NCBI GenBank assembly: GCA_023101725.1
Contig: JALJCO010001117.1
Coordinates: forward strand, 22,852-86,851
Origin: Atherinomorus stipes
Lineage: Eukaryota > Chordata > Actinopteri > Atheriniformes > Atherinidae
Direction of reading: 5' to 3'
Length of the DNA stretch: 64,000 bases
Under the pieces are notes generated by a model. It ran no database searches. It saw only the letters and a program-made list of their open reading frames with translations, and was not told where the DNA came from. Each line of letters opens with the position of its first letter. The stretch's first letter is position 1. Shown here in pieces: positions 21,401 through 33,159 of this stretch. The position numbers and the translations under genes were made by a program.

Positions 21401-22600
21401 CTGGTTCTGTGCTGGGGGAGAACTCTGGATCTGGTTCTGGTTCTGTGCTGGGGGAGAACTCTGGATTTGGTTCTGTGCTGGGGGAGAACTCTGGATCTGG
21501 TTCTGGTTCTGTGCTGGGGGAGAACTCTGGTTCTGGTTCTGTGCTGGGGGAGAACTCTGGATCTGGATCTGGTTCTGTGCTGGGGGAGAACTCTGGATTT
21601 GGTTCTGGTTCTGTGCTGGAGGAGAACTCTGGATCTGGTTCTGGTTCTGTGCTGGGGGAGAACTCTGGATCTGGATCTGGTTCTGTGCTGGGGGAGAACT
21701 CTGGATTTGGTTCTGTGCTGGGGGAGAACTCTGGATCTGGTTCTGGTTCTGTGCTGGGGGAGAACTCTGGATCTGGATCTGGTTCTGTGCTGGGGGAGAA
21801 CTCTGGATCTGGTTCTGGTTCTGTGCTGGGGGAGAACTCTGGATTTGGTTCTGTGCTGGGGGAGAACTCTGGATCTGGTTCTGTGCTGGGGGAGAACTCT
21901 GGATCTGGTTCTGGTTCTGTGCTGGGGGAGAACTCTGGATCTGGTTCTGGTTCTGTGCTGGGGAGAACTCTGGTTCTGGTTCTGTGCTGGGGGAGAACTC
22001 TGGATCTGGTTCTGTGCTGGAGGAGAACTCTGGATCTGGTTCTGGTTCTGTGCTGGGGGAGAACTCTGGATCTGGTTCTGGTTCTGTGCTGGGGGAGAAC
22101 TCTGGATCTGGTTCTGGTTCTGTGCTGGGGGAGAACTCTGGATCTGGTTCTGATTCTGTGCTGGGGGAGAACTCTGGATCTGGTTCTGGTTCTGTGCTGG
22201 GGGAGAACTCTGGATCTGGTTCTGGTTCTGTGCTGGGGGAGAACTCTGGATCTGGATCTGGTTCTGTGCTGGGGGAGAACTCTTGATCTGGTTCTGGTTC
22301 TGTGCTGGGGGAGAACTCTGGTTCTGGTTCTGTGCTGGGGGAGAACTCTGGATCTGGTTCTGATTCTGTGCTGGGGGAGAACTCTGGATCTGGATCTGGA
22401 TCTGTGCTGGGGGAGAACTCTGGATCTGGATCTGGATCTGTGCTGGGGGAGAACTCTGGTTCTGGTTCTGTGCTGGGGGAGAACTCTGGATCTGGATCTG
22501 GTTCTGTGCTGGGGGAGAACTCTGGATCTGGTTCTGGTTCTGTGCTGGGGGAGAACTCTGGATCTGGATCTGGTTCTGTGCTGGGGGAGAACTCTGGATC
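18439..22600. repeat. 4.2-kb minisatellite, about 36-bp unit (30/36/42 variants) with higher-order blocks
   Basis: More than one hundred tandem copies of a unit read as gtgctgggggagaactct followed by two to four hexamers of ggatct, ggttct or ggattt. Most length variants differ by exactly 6 bp, so the array is modular. Rare marker variants repeat at long distances: ctcttgatctgg at 18681, 19858, 20895 and 22280, and tctatgctgg at 19601 and 20639. The last pair is 1,038 bp apart, matching the 1,037 bp between the second and third of the first series. This shows duplication of blocks of about 1 kb. Because the unit is a multiple of three and free of stops, several frames on both strands are open for up to 4 kb. 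These are not treated as genes. Confidence 0.95.
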
Positions 22601-22769
22601 CGAATTGATTGCTCAGAAAAGAATGCTGCACAAGCTGATGAAGATGATGGAGGATTCTTCCTCGTCTCCACAACACGGTATAAAAGCTTCGTTACCGTTT
22701 GGAAAATCGTGGCCACAGAAGCAGACATGCTGTCAGAGGTCATTTTTCTTTGCCAAAGATAAAAGCAGA

Positions 22770-23165
22770 TGACGGTAAAAGGAGCCATGTTTGAATGGAA
22801 CGCACTGCCCAAACACTTAGAGGAAATTATCAACATTAAAAAATTTAAATTATCAGTGAAAAAATATGTATTCTATTCATAAATAGAATATGAATGGTTA
22901 TTAGTTTGAATCTTGTGGATAAACTGCTATGAAGTGGAAGAAGAGGTGTTGTGTTTATGGGAAGAACTTTTCTTTACAAATTTCATTCTCTGTAATTTCA
23001 TGTTTCTGTTTTTTTATGTTTTTATGTCTTGGCTTTTATGCACATAGTTTTTAGTAATTTAGTGGTTTTGTTTTGCTCATGCTATCTTTTGTGATTTGTT
23101 TCATTAACCTCTTGTGTGATGTATTTCATACGATGTGTCGGACCCCAGGAAGAATAGCTGCAGCA
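22770..23165 (+). pseudogene. LINE 3' end (short ORF tail and UTR)
   Basis: A short frame reads [20 protein letters not shown] and then a stop near 22880. This is the usual end of a LINE protein, where WNxLP is conserved. The following UTR contains cggaccccaggaagaatagc, a sequence common at the 3' ends of one fish LINE group. The body of the LINE is absent or replaced by the minisatellite. Confidence 0.55.
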
Positions 23166-23169
23166 AATA

Positions 23170-23400
23170 AACATCAGGCTGCATCAGGTTCTCTGTAGGA
23201 CGAAGAGGTACAGACATTCATTCCTGCCAGCAGCATCACTCTGAAGAACAATTGATTCATTGATTAATTAAAAATTAATTTAAAAAAAACAAAGAAAAAA
23301 ATAAAGAAAACAGTGAGCTTCTTGCAATGTTGAATTTCCCTTCGGGCATAAATAAAGTATTTTTCATTTCATTTTCATTTAATTTCATTTCATTAATTGA
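23170..23400 (+). pseudogene. Rex/CR1-like LINE 3' tail
   Basis: RYRHSFLPAASL* can be read around 23205-23245, followed by a UTR ending ttgaatttcccttcgggcat and aataaagtatttttcatttc. The same tail occurs at 23830-23880, so two truncated copies lie close together. Confidence 0.6.
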
Positions 23401-23574
23401 TTCTCGTATTGTTAGTTTACATAAAAAATTTCATTCAATAAAAGCAAAACAAGCTTTCAAACGTTCACAATGAACTCAGTCCAGCTCGAATGAAAAGGAG
23501 CAGAGAGAAGAGCATCTTATATCTGCTTCCTTCAACATTAGAACCATTTTACATCGGTTCATTTCTGAGTGTTG

Positions 23575-23890
23575 ATCAGATGTGGAAGTAACCGATTACA
23601 AATACTCACGTTACTGTAACTGAGTAGAATTCTTAGGTACTTGTACTTTTAGAGTATTTTTTCAAAGTGTGTAATTTTACTCATACTTGAGCACAATTTA
23701 CACCATGTAATCTACTTCACTACTTTTAAAATCATAAATCGTTACTGAGTGCGCCCATAATTTGCACCTCCTGGCTACAGTATATGTTATATATGTAATA
23801 TTGTTAAAAAAAAAGAGAGAGAGTCGATTACCATATTGAATTTCCCTTCTGGGAAAAATAAAGTATTTTTCATTTCATTTTTATTTCTCT
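23575..23890. repeat. MITE-like repeat and second LINE tail
   Basis: gtggaagtaaccgattacaa onward is the same dispersed repeat as near 705. It is followed by tattgaatttcccttctggg and aataaagtatttttcatttc at 23832-23880, a second LINE 3' end. Confidence 0.45.
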
Positions 23891-24229
23891 TCAGTTACCA
23901 CAAATTTTTGTATGATTTCAGATTGCTGTGAGTCCGTAACAGTTTGTATTTGATGCTTTTCCAGCAGGTGTGATGATGCCGTTTAAGCGTCAGACTCCTC
24001 CATTGATGCTCCTGTTGGCAGACTGTGCTTTCACCTCTGTACTAAAAACAACAGACATATCCGTAGTTTATTTCAGGCTGAATGTGTATTGGGTCCAAAG
24101 GATTCAAAGTTGGCCTAGTTTGGTTGTTGGGGAATGCTGGAACAAAACTTGGACTCTTCCCAACAAATACCTGTTAGTAAATAAAGTTAGAGGTTTCCTT
24201 TAAGCTCATCCATTGCTGTTATGTCATGT
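23891..24229. other. no recognisable gene
   Basis: A 77-codon open stretch exists here, but it matches nothing I know and has no splice or family support. Confidence 0.4.
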
Positions 24230-24700
24230 TTGGTAAGCTATAATATATGCACCTTTTGTGGTCTACATCCAGACTGTTTCTCATCTCTTCTGGACTTGTG
24301 AAGACACCAGGCATCTGTGGCAAGGTATTATTTATTCTGTACAATATTCATGACAAATCTGATCTTTTATAAGGATGATTTATTTGGATTAACAAGCTAC
24401 AAAAAAGAGCGAGCAGATCATTTCTCTTTAAGTAACCTTATTTTGTTGTTGGCTAAATTTTACATTCATAAATGTGTTGAGGACCAAACCCTGAAGTTCC
24501 TCACTTATAAAAGAAGCAAAAATCTCCACTCTAACAGCAAAGCTGTAAGAACTGTAACTCTGCTCCAAATTTAAAGTGTTTGTTTGAGTTTGTTTTTCTC
24601 TTTAAGCTTGTCAGTATTTGTTATCCCGGTTTATGAAAACCCCCGGCCATAATTAATGTTTTATCCTTAATCTCCCGATTAATTGAATGTTAGTATGTCT
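24230..24700 (+). pseudogene. L1 ORF2 C-terminus and 3' UTR
   Basis: The end of an L1 polymerase is readable: CTFCG, then after a frameshift TVSHLFWTCEDTRHLWQGI (the C-terminal zinc-knuckle-like cysteine/histidine region), then GLTSYKKERADHFSLSNLIL, AKFYIHKC and NSKAVRTVTL before the stop. The 3' UTR continues to about 24700. Endonuclease and reverse transcriptase are missing. Orientation matches the L1 ORF1 at 6.5 kb. Confidence 0.7.
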
Positions 24701-24805
24701 TTGTAGGCTGAAAAGAATACGGTAATAAAATTGATTACAAAAACATACATATATTCCATTGGGGTGGGAAAAAAGTAAAAACATTCGGGACTCGATGAGA
24801 AATGT

Positions 24806-25978
24806 TTGGGGATAGAGCAGAGAATGGCCAGACCAGGCGACACCACCGTTTTCATCATCATATGGGGAGTTCTCAACTCCCCTCGCGCGGCTGGTCGCGG
24901 TGGTGGTGTTGCTGCTGTTTTCAAGGATGGTTTCAGTTGTAGGCTGTTACCTGTGGATACCTACTCCAGTTTTGAAGTCCAGCTGATGGTGATCGACCTC
25001 TCCTGCCCTGTACTGTGCGCTACGGTGTACCGTCCTCCGAGGACCAGCAAGGACTTTCTTCAGGAATTCTCTGAATTTCTGTCTGAGTTCACCCCCAGGT
25101 TTGACAAGTTCCTGATCTGTGGCGACTTCAACGTACATGTCTGCTGTCCTACAAACCATCTGGCAAACGAGTTTAAGAGCCTCATCGACTCCTTTGGCCT
25201 CACCCAGCTGGTCACCTCTCCCACTCACGAGCGTGGACATATCCTTGACCTAGTCCTCTCTTACGGTCTCACGGTCTCCATCAGGGACATTTCTGCTGCC
25301 ACCTTATCGGATCACTTTCCTGTCATCTTTGATGTGGTGGCCCCTCCTTCCTCTATTAAGCCTGCTCTGCCGGCCCGCAAGCGGCGAGCTTTTACCCCAG
25401 CTACGGCTACCGACTTTGCTGCCGCCTTCAACACCTCGCAGCTGCTTGCTGCCAATGACTCGCCCCCCCTCTGCCCCGACGTTCTGCTCTCAACCTTCAA
25501 CTCTACCTGCTCCGATATCCTGGATTGTATTGCTCCCCTTCGCTCTGTTCCATCCTCCACCAAAAAGGATCCCTGGATTAACGATCATATCCATCTGTTA
25601 AGACGGAAATGCAGACAAGCTGAACGTCGCTGGAAGAAAGATAAGTTGCATGTTTCCCTGGGTTTGCTGAGAGAAAGTGTGACCACTTATCAGAAAGCCA
25701 TGAAAGACGCTAAAGCTAAGTATCTGTCATCCGTTGTAGCAAACAGCTCACATAATCCCAGAGTCCTATTCAGTACCATTAACTCTGTCATTAACCCCGA
25801 TGTCGGTCTATCAAATACTTCTCCTGCTACTGCTGATGAATTTGCTGCTTTTTTCACTGAGAAAGTTCTGTCTGTTAGGAAAAGCATTGCTGCTAGCCCC
25901 TCTGCTGTGACTGATGTCCACACTGCTCCTGTACAGGTCTTCCAGCATTTCGAGACCGTCTCTCTTTATCACACCTGA
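24806..25978 (+). pseudogene. L2 LINE AP-endonuclease domain
   Basis: The frame carries SPRAAGRGGGVAAVFK, VYRPPRTSKDFLQEFSEFL, CGDFNVHV (catalytic-site block), HILDLVLSYGL and LSDHFPVIF (the SDH motif). These are the ordered motifs of the L2 apurinic endonuclease that nicks target DNA. The first beta strand with the LNxRS block is missing, consistent with 5' truncation near 24825. The downstream linker (WINDHIHLLRRKCRQAERRW, NNPR-like SHNPRVLFSTINS) continues to a stop at 25976-25978 that arises from a one-base frameshift near 25965. In the other frame LNDVVSSLKPTGCPSD continues the protein. Confidence 0.85.
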
Positions 25979-25995
25979 ATGACGTTGTTAGCAGC

Positions 25996-27516
25996 TTGAA
26001 ACCTACAGGTTGTCCATCAGACACTATTCCGGCCAGGTTGCTAAAAGAGGTTTTTGTTTCTGTTGGTCCTTATCTACTTTTCCTTTTCAATGCCTGTCTA
26101 TCTCTGGGATCTGTCCCGGCTGCCTTCAAGCATGCTGTGGTCAGGCCTATTTTGAAAAAAACACATCTCGATCCTCTCCTGATACAAAACTTTAGACCAG
26201 TCTCCCACCTTCCTTTTCTCTCAAAGCTACTAGAAAAGCTTGTTCTTAAACAATTACAGCCTTTTCTAGACCAAAACGCCCTTCTGAGCAAGTTCCAGTC
26301 TGGTTTTAGGGCTCGCCATAGTACTGAGACGGCTCTGCTAAAAATTCATAATGACATCACTCTATCTGTTGATGCAGGTAATCCCACCCTGCTGGTCCTC
26401 TTAGACCTCTCTGCCGCTTTTGATACGGTCGACCACGCTGTCCTTATTTCCCGCCTGGAGCACTCCGTTGGTATCCGGGGAACTGCACTCAGGTGGTTCA
26501 GAAGCTATCTGTCTGACAGAAGCTTCTCCGTTGCTGCCGGTGATTCCTCCTCCTCACAAGTCCCACTCACCCACGGGGTGCCACAAGGCTCAGTTCTCGG
26601 TCCTCTCCTTTTCCTGCTGTATCTGCTGCCCCTTGGCTCCATCATTGATAAACACAACCTCTCCTTCCATTTCTACGCCGACGACATTCAAATCTATCTT
26701 CCACTGCACCTGACCGGAAATCACACTCCATCATACACAAAACTTTTAGACTGTCTAAATGATGTGAAATCATGGCTTGCGCAGAATTTTTTACATCTTA
26801 ATGATGCCAAGACTGATTTCATTTTGTTTGGCACTCCAACCATGCTTGGCTCCTTCTCACACGACGGCACTTCTATTCCCTCCCCTAAGTCCTACGTGAA
26901 AAGCCTTGGAGTTTTGTTGGACAGTGGCCTCAGGTTCGAAAGGCAGATCAGCGCCATAGTCAGAACCAGCTTTTTCCAACTCCGTCTCCTCTCGAAGGTC
27001 AAACCTTTCCTTAACCGGGGGGACCTGGAGACGGCTGTCCATGCCTTCATTAGTGCCTGGCTGGACTACTGTAACGTCCTCTTTGTTGGTCTGAACCAGG
27101 CTTCCATCGCCCGCCTGCAGCTCGTCCAGAACGCTGCTGCTCGTTTTCTGGTGGGCGCGTCCAGGCGGGAACATATAACCCCCGTCCTGTCTTCCCTGCA
27201 CTGGCTCCCCGTCCGCTTCCGAATTGATTTTAAATTACTCTTGTTTGTTTTTAAAGCCCTCAACGGCCTGGCCCCCCCTTATCTGGCTGACCTGCTGGTC
27301 CGCCGGGACCCCAGCAGGGCCCTTCGTTCCGCTGGCCAACTTCTTTTAGAAGTGCCGAGAACGAAGCTAAAGCAGTGGGGCGACCGCTCGTTCTCAGCTG
27401 CTGGCCCAAGATTGTGGAACTCGCTGCCCCCCGACATTCGTCTGACGACTGAACTGGGCTCTTTTAAATCTAAGTTAAAGACATATTTTTTTAGTCTAGC
27501 TTTTAATTCTAACTAG
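25996..27516 (+). pseudogene. L2 LINE reverse transcriptase and C-terminal region
   Basis: A 506-codon open frame with the full RT order: [91 protein letters not shown] and the catalytic FHFYADDIQIYL. The thumb follows (LNDVKSWLAQNFLHLNDAKT, SLGVLLDSGL), then the C-terminal LDYCNVLF, LHWLPVRFRIDFK, LNGLAPPYLADLL and LWNSLPPDIR. The enzyme copies LINE RNA into nicked target DNA. Domain content is complete, and only the upstream frameshift separates it from the endonuclease. The ATG at 25996 is merely the first methionine after the shift and is not a true start. Confidence 0.88.
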
Positions 27517-27774
27517 TTTATTTATTAAAGGTTTTTACTCTCTCTTAGGTACACCCTGCACTCCCCCGAGTAGCCTGTCCTGATTCTCTGTTGGTTGTTT
27601 TCACTCTTAGCTCTTTTTTGTTCTTCACTTTTCCTAGTATTTAAGTTTGCATTTTTATGTTTTGCATTGTTGTCTCTTTTTCTGTTACCCTGCTGTAAAG
27701 CACTTTGTGTGTCCAATGGATACTGTAAAGGGCTATATAAATAAATTTGATTTGATTTGATTTGATATGGTTCA

Positions 27775-29960
27775 TTTGAATTCAGTTAGCTACTGCAGCG
27801 TACTGGTGTTTTCCGCCATCTAAAGTTCATGTTAATGAGACTTTCTTTTAACCAATACTTGTAAATCTAGCTCAACCGATCGGTGACAGAAAGGAGCAGG
27901 TCTTACTGAAAGATCCAGAGAGGTGATCACTTCAGAAAGATGACAGCGTTGAGCTTTATTCTTTACAATATTTACACATTCAGACACACATCAATGCAAA
28001 TCAGGCCAATGCTTAAAATGTAATGAAAGCAAACATTTATTACACAACTCAGCTGCAGCCTGTGTATCTTGGACTTGATCAACAAATGAAAACATCACTT
28101 CTTTCACTGTGGATTGATTCAGTAGCTGAGTGGTTAGTTTGGTGACTCCCAATGCAAGAATCATGGGTTGATTCTTATGTAACGCTTCATTGATACTTCA
28201 GTGATAATACACGAATGTCTCCAACTTTTGAAGCTAATTTGAATGCAGATAAATATACTTTTAAAATTGATGTATTCATTAATATTGTGCTGTTACAGAA
28301 GCAAAGCTTCAACCACATGCTGCCATCTCGTGGACAGTCGGACATACAGCGATCTTAACAGCAGAAACATCCCTACAGGAGGCTGATCATCTGGATGGCA
28401 CTTCCTCAATATTGTATCTTTATAAAATATTGCAGGCGTACCAAGACACAGCAATTGCAACAATATAATGAAAAGCAGTGACTCTAGTCTTAAAACGGAC
28501 TTTTTTAGCTAACTGACCACTGTGGCTATTAAAATGTCACCTCTTTCAGAACATTTAGTTCTCTTTTGTTTCTTAAAATAAATGATCAATATTAATGTTA
28601 TGTTGATCTATATAGCATTACCATATCATTGTAGCAGTCTTAAGGCTTCTTTTTAAAACCCTTTACATGGTACACAAATTCAGAGCAAAGATTTAAGTTA
28701 CTACTTGCCAAAATAATGTTACCATGACAGTTTTTCCTAAACTATACAATGTGATAAAGGTGCTTGTCTATTTAGTAAATGAAAAATAAAATTCTAAACT
28801 TACTGAGATTTCTCTTCACAATATACTGCATATGCCTAATATTACTTCTGTGAAGTGGCACTTATTTAACAATTTCTATGAAAAACAAATGTTTTAATAA
28901 ACAGGACAACTTCAAAAGATCTGTTGGACCAAACAGGTTTTAGTGGATAAGCAATACGGTGGAGGGCACGACGCGAGCCGTTGTAAAACCGGCTTCTCGG
29001 GGCTTATTGCTTTATTCTTTAATTCCACATTCAAGAAATATTCCATATAATCCACCCTGGTCTAACTTTGTCTCCTTTCAGGCACTGCTGACTTCATTTC
29101 CTGCCCAAAAGCCTCCCGAGTCGTGTACTTCCCTACTGTGTACATACTACAACTATAAATAAACTTTATTCATCATTTCTCACTTGCATTCCATGATCCT
29201 GCATGTGGGTTAAAAAGCTTCTGAAAATCATGAAAATTTCAGTGATTTTCCTACAATAATGCAGATTTTTAACGACATTTTAAATAAGTAATTTAATAAA
29301 ACTTTATTTTTTCTCAAATTAATTCTGACTGAAAAAAGTTTCAACTCTTTATATTTAAGGTAAAACTTAGAGAATGGTGTGTTTTTCATTATTTGTCATT
29401 GTTATGTTATTTTTAATATGTGCAGCTTTCCTGTGAACACAGCGCTGCCACGCCTTCATGACAAGAATCCAGTCTGACTGGATCTTTTCAGAGATGATGT
29501 GTTGCTGAAAGCTGAATCCTGCAGAGCAGTAACAGATTTCTGATCTTTGTCTCAGCACGTCATTCCTCAGAACAGAACACAAGAAAAGTAGGACTGTGGC
29601 CGACTAACAAAGGTTTGCGTTTATAAAAACATGAAAACTCATTTCACATGTGAATAAATGTACAAACTGATTTACTTATTGTGCAATAAGGGTTTTGTCC
29701 TTCAAAGGTGCAAAGTAGCACGTCTGCGTCTAGTTAGTACGTCTGTCGTCTCCCACAATGAATATACAAAATGCATGCGTTGGCATGCAACTGTGCATGG
29801 ATCATAGCCCTGAACCAGGAACTTTGATCAGAGTCCTCCTACCTGTCTCCCTCCTTCACAGGTATAAATCTGACTTGTTCCAGGAAGCAGCTCACTTGTG
29901 TATCAGTGGAGATTCTTCTTCTTGGACTCTGAACAAACTGTAAGTCTGAACTTTCCTCTT
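27775..29960. other. gene-free AT-rich stretch
   Basis: No supported gene. All open stretches are short and lack family or splice support. Sequence around 28966-29215 contains an AATAAA-like motif (aactataaataaactt) but no recognisable transcript. Confidence 0.5.
28117..28176 (+). repeat. tRNA-like SINE head or tRNA relic
   Basis: tagctgagtggttag is a perfect RNA polymerase III A box (TRGYNNARNGG). About 40 bases on, atgggttgattc is a B box that has lost one base. No cloverleaf closes convincingly. A SINE relic is likelier than a gene. Confidence 0.4.
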
Positions 29961-29970
29961 TGTTTCTGAA

Positions 29971-30538
29971 CACTCAAAAATATCGGTACGAGACAGGAAC
30001 ATTTGTGTACCTGTACGTACATTTATTACAAATGTTCTCTCAAAAGTACAATATTGGTCTTTATGAGGCCAGAAGTACCTATATACTATGAAAAAAGGGT
30101 CCAAAGTAATACAAAGTACACATTTGTACCATTCCAACCCTAAGGGTACCTGCAGCATTGAAAAATGTGTGTAACTTGTACAATAACTATAAGTAGCAGT
30201 ACTTCTAAACAGTAGTATAATTATAGTTATTACATTATTATTTTCATAATAATCATAGTAATAATTATATGTATAATTATATATGTGTTTGGCCTAATAT
30301 TTCTATAATAATTATTCATTTATTATTAGCATCTTTGATTGTTGTCATAATCTCTATTTTATTGACTTTTATTCATCATCTTTAATTGGTTTAATTGTAC
30401 TTTATTAACTCATACAGCTTGATAAGGTACAAAAATGGACCATGAAGGTACAGAAATGTCTTTCAGAAAGGAACCCCCCCCCCCCAGCAACAAGCTTTGG
30501 ACCCTTTTAAGTACAAACTGGTACCTCTGTTTCTGAGT
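29971..30538. mobile_element. MITE with CACTCA-type inverted ends
   Basis: The left end CACTCAAAAATATCGGTAC and the right end GGTACCTCTGTTTCTGAGTG are imperfect inverted matches. Both halves are rich in ggtac/gtacc motifs, and the centre is AT-rich. No transposase frame. A target duplication is not clear. Confidence 0.5.
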
Positions 30539-30541
30539 GTG

Positions 30542-31250
30542 TGGAACATGTGGAGAACATCTACACTCCTGATTTCAACTCCAACTTTGATGTTTCTGCT
30601 GTTTGAAGGCAAATCTACTCAATGATCAGATCATTGATTATTTTTCTGAGGATCAAAGCGTCTGTAGCAGTAAAGTCAGAAACATCGGGTTCCTGCTGCT
30701 TCATGTGATATTATTCCTTTAACAAGAATTCAAACGTTGGATCAGAGTTTTGTTTGTTGACGAGTAAACAGGCAGGAATGTGTCTGCAGAACAACTTGAA
30801 CAACGAGTTTCTCTTCACATTTACAGGAACAGGAGTCAGAGCGGTTTCTCAGGTTAAGTTCAAAGTTCCAACATTACCCTTGATTATAATCCAGAAGTCA
30901 GAGTCAGAGAAGAAGTTATAGTGCAGAACTTCACAGTTGGATCCATTTGAGTCAGGCGTGATGGAGCAGGAAACATTGAGAACCTGCAGAACTGCAGCCC
31001 TTATTCGTTAACTGGAAACCAGTGAGAAGACAAACAGGAGCCATGCGAGCTCTTCTGATGGCTCCAGAGCTTTGCTGCAGCATTTTCTACACTCAGAATG
31101 ATCCAGAGCTTTTTCTTCAGACAAGTTAAACATGCATCGCTGTGCTTCACATGAGAAGAAGTTAAAGAGCCGATGAAATCATTCTGATGTTTAAAGCAAG
31201 TTCATTTGTTGTTGTGGTTTATTTAGGACAAGAAGGTCACTTACACCAGC
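30542..31250. other. gene-free stretch
   Basis: Nothing recognisable on either strand. Confidence 0.4.
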
Positions 31251-31745
31251 ATGTTATTTCTATTCAAGTTTCCATGACGATAAAATTTTGAAATTTGTTT
31301 CTTGAATGGCCCCTTGAGATGAAACATCTCATTTTCGAGGGGGTCCAAAAGACAAAAATATACACAAGACATGCCAAACTGAAACAAAATGACAGTACAA
31401 AACTACATACAAACAATACAATATAGATGATATAGCACCTCGCTTGCACACCACACCACAATTACGTTATATGTCGAAATGGAATAAAATAGATAATAAC
31501 AAAGATAATAACAACAACCACATTATTATAAATATTATAATAGTAACATATAGTTAAAGTAATATAGTATATACATATACAAAAATGTATTTGAAACAAA
31601 GGCATGGTGATCAAAGATAAGAAAATAAAGATTAAAACTGCTGAAAAGAATTAATAGATCTTAAACAGAGTGGGAGACGATTGCAGTCATGAGGGGCTTT
31701 GGATCGGAAATACAACTGAAAACATGAATAAATGGATAAATGGGG
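31250..31745 (-). pseudogene. LINE 3' end, minus strand
   Basis: On the minus strand YFRSKAPHDCNRLPLCLRS is readable, matching the WNxLPxxLR block that ends many LINE proteins. A long AT-rich UTR follows, with cgaaaatgagatgtttcatc and its near-palindromic context, a motif common in one fish LINE UTR. The rest of the element is absent. Confidence 0.45.
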
Positions 31746-32940
31746 GAAATTAAACATGTTCTCTTTACTGACAGAAATATTGATCTTTTTAAGACAAAAC
31801 ACTAAATGTTTTGTTTTTAAAATGTTTTGAATAAAATAAAGTAGAATAATTTCTTATAATATGAAGAATAATTTTCTATCAAACTTAACGTGATGTTGCA
31901 TTTATGGAAGCCAACCACAACACACATTTAAAGTCGTTGCTATTAAAATCAAACCGATGATTGTCTCTGAAAATCCAATAGACTAGATTTTTAAACTTTT
32001 GTGACTTTTGTTTTTAACAGTGAAAGACCTGGATGTGACAAAATTCACTTACGTGCCAGGATGTTTGCGCCTGCCCATATTGTGCTGCAGCTCTAATGGA
32101 GAGGAAGTGGAATGATACAGGTAAACGTGGATGTTTGAGGAGACAAAGAATTGCTGTGTTCTGCTGGGAACGGATGCAAGTCCAGTACAAAGCAGCATCA
32201 TATGTTTGAGCCAGAAGTTTCCCAGAATTATTTCTCTTACTTACAACCTGAATTCTGTTAATAGCTTTTAACGGGATTCCGGTTGTGAGTTATAATAACA
32301 TTATTGCAATTATATTTTAATAGAAGCCTGATCAATAATCCCTCTGCAACCCTAAATTGGATGATGCAAGTGGAAATAAAGGATGGAACTGTAGTTCTGG
32401 TTGCAGTTTTTGCCTCAGGAAATCCATTTTGTTTGATATTAGTAATGGGTTAACAAGGGGTTAGTGGGGTGTACACGTTCAGGTAACGACAGATAAATAA
32501 AAAGGAATAAAATGCACGGTTCCATACTACTTCTCTGTTTCTTTCCTCACAACGTAGCTGAAGGAATAAGCGGAAAGAAAGCTGTCACTAGACAGCTGTG
32601 GAGTCTGCAGTTACTAGGCAACGAGAGTGGAGCACTATGGGTAATTCTCGTCTGCTAGGATGTCCCATTTTAGCAGCTACCATTTCAGGAAGCTGCTTCG
32701 GAGTGTGCAGACTACATAGCACATTCCGAAGCCTACGTAGTCTGTGCACTTCTGCAGTCTACACACTTCAGCATGAGACACACCTATTGTTTCTCCACTG
32801 CATCTCAGTCACATCTTTAAAGACAGAGCTTATCCAATTAGTCAATTAATCGATCAATTACAGAGGTAGATTAACCGGTTATTAAAAATAATGGCTAGCT
32901 GCAGCTCTAAGCAGAACTACAAAAAAGTATTTGAATTTGC
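31746..32940. other. gene-free stretch with MITE-like pieces
   Basis: Sequence at 32690-32790 contains inverted pieces (gaagctgcttcggagtgtgc, cacattccgaagcctac) like a small foldback repeat. No gene support. Confidence 0.35.
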
Positions 32941-33111
32941 TGATAATATTTTCACTTTATTGATTTGATATCAGCTTGATACCAAATCTTGTAGCATCAT
33001 TCCTATTTTATAAGTTTTTTTATAAGCTTTGATAAAATCTGTTTAGGTTCAGTCATGCTTCTTTAATACATGATGTGACTTTCTGACACTGATTCATTAT
33101 GTTTCTCACAG

Positions 33112-33159
33112 CAGAGATGGAGACATCTGAAAAACAGCAGATGAAGGAAGATTCAGCAG
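33112..33159 (+). CDS. short acidic exon of the CARD gene, copy A
   Basis: The exon lies between a tandem acceptor (ttctcacagcag, AG at 33110-33111 or 33113-33114) and a donor GTAGGA at 33160. It encodes AEMETSEKQQMKEDSA and ends one base into a codon (phase 1). That base plus the first two of the CARD exon at 47110 gives an uninterrupted frame (E, then RTVFKIRPEF). A related exon with the same phase and matching introns is at 58203-58277. ATG at 33117 could be the start codon if this is the first coding exon. The sequence belongs to no domain that I know. Exon status rests on the conserved frame and splice sites in the duplicate copy. Confidence 0.6.

Larger units (their letters stand above)
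24806..27770 (+). mobile_element. L2-type LINE, nearly complete, 5'-truncated
   Basis: The element holds an AP endonuclease lacking its first strand and a complete reverse transcriptase with C-terminal region, joined by one frameshift. The 3' UTR is short and ends in repeats of ttgatttga at 27745-27770, the tail used by L2 elements for priming. It is the best preserved LINE in the window. Confidence 0.88.

Noticed and set aside
18439..22600. CRISPR-like array
   Set aside because: There are no unique spacers: units are contiguous variants of one another, and the host is a vertebrate.
18333..22836. Very long open frames on both strands (up to 1,467 codons) over the minisatellite
   Set aside because: They arise from a stop-free repeat unit whose length is a multiple of three. 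Frames are open in several phases at once, with no domain, splice or codon-usage support.
23970..24203. 77-codon frame after an AG-rich site
   Set aside because: No similarity to a known family, and no splice or start context to support it.
25996..26195. ATG at 25996 as a true gene start
   Set aside because: It is just the first methionine after a frameshift in an L2 LINE. Homologous residues continue upstream in another frame.
31264..31461. Minus-strand 65-codon hydrophobic frame
   Set aside because: It lies in the AT-rich 3' UTR of a LINE tail, and hydrophobicity follows from T-richness.
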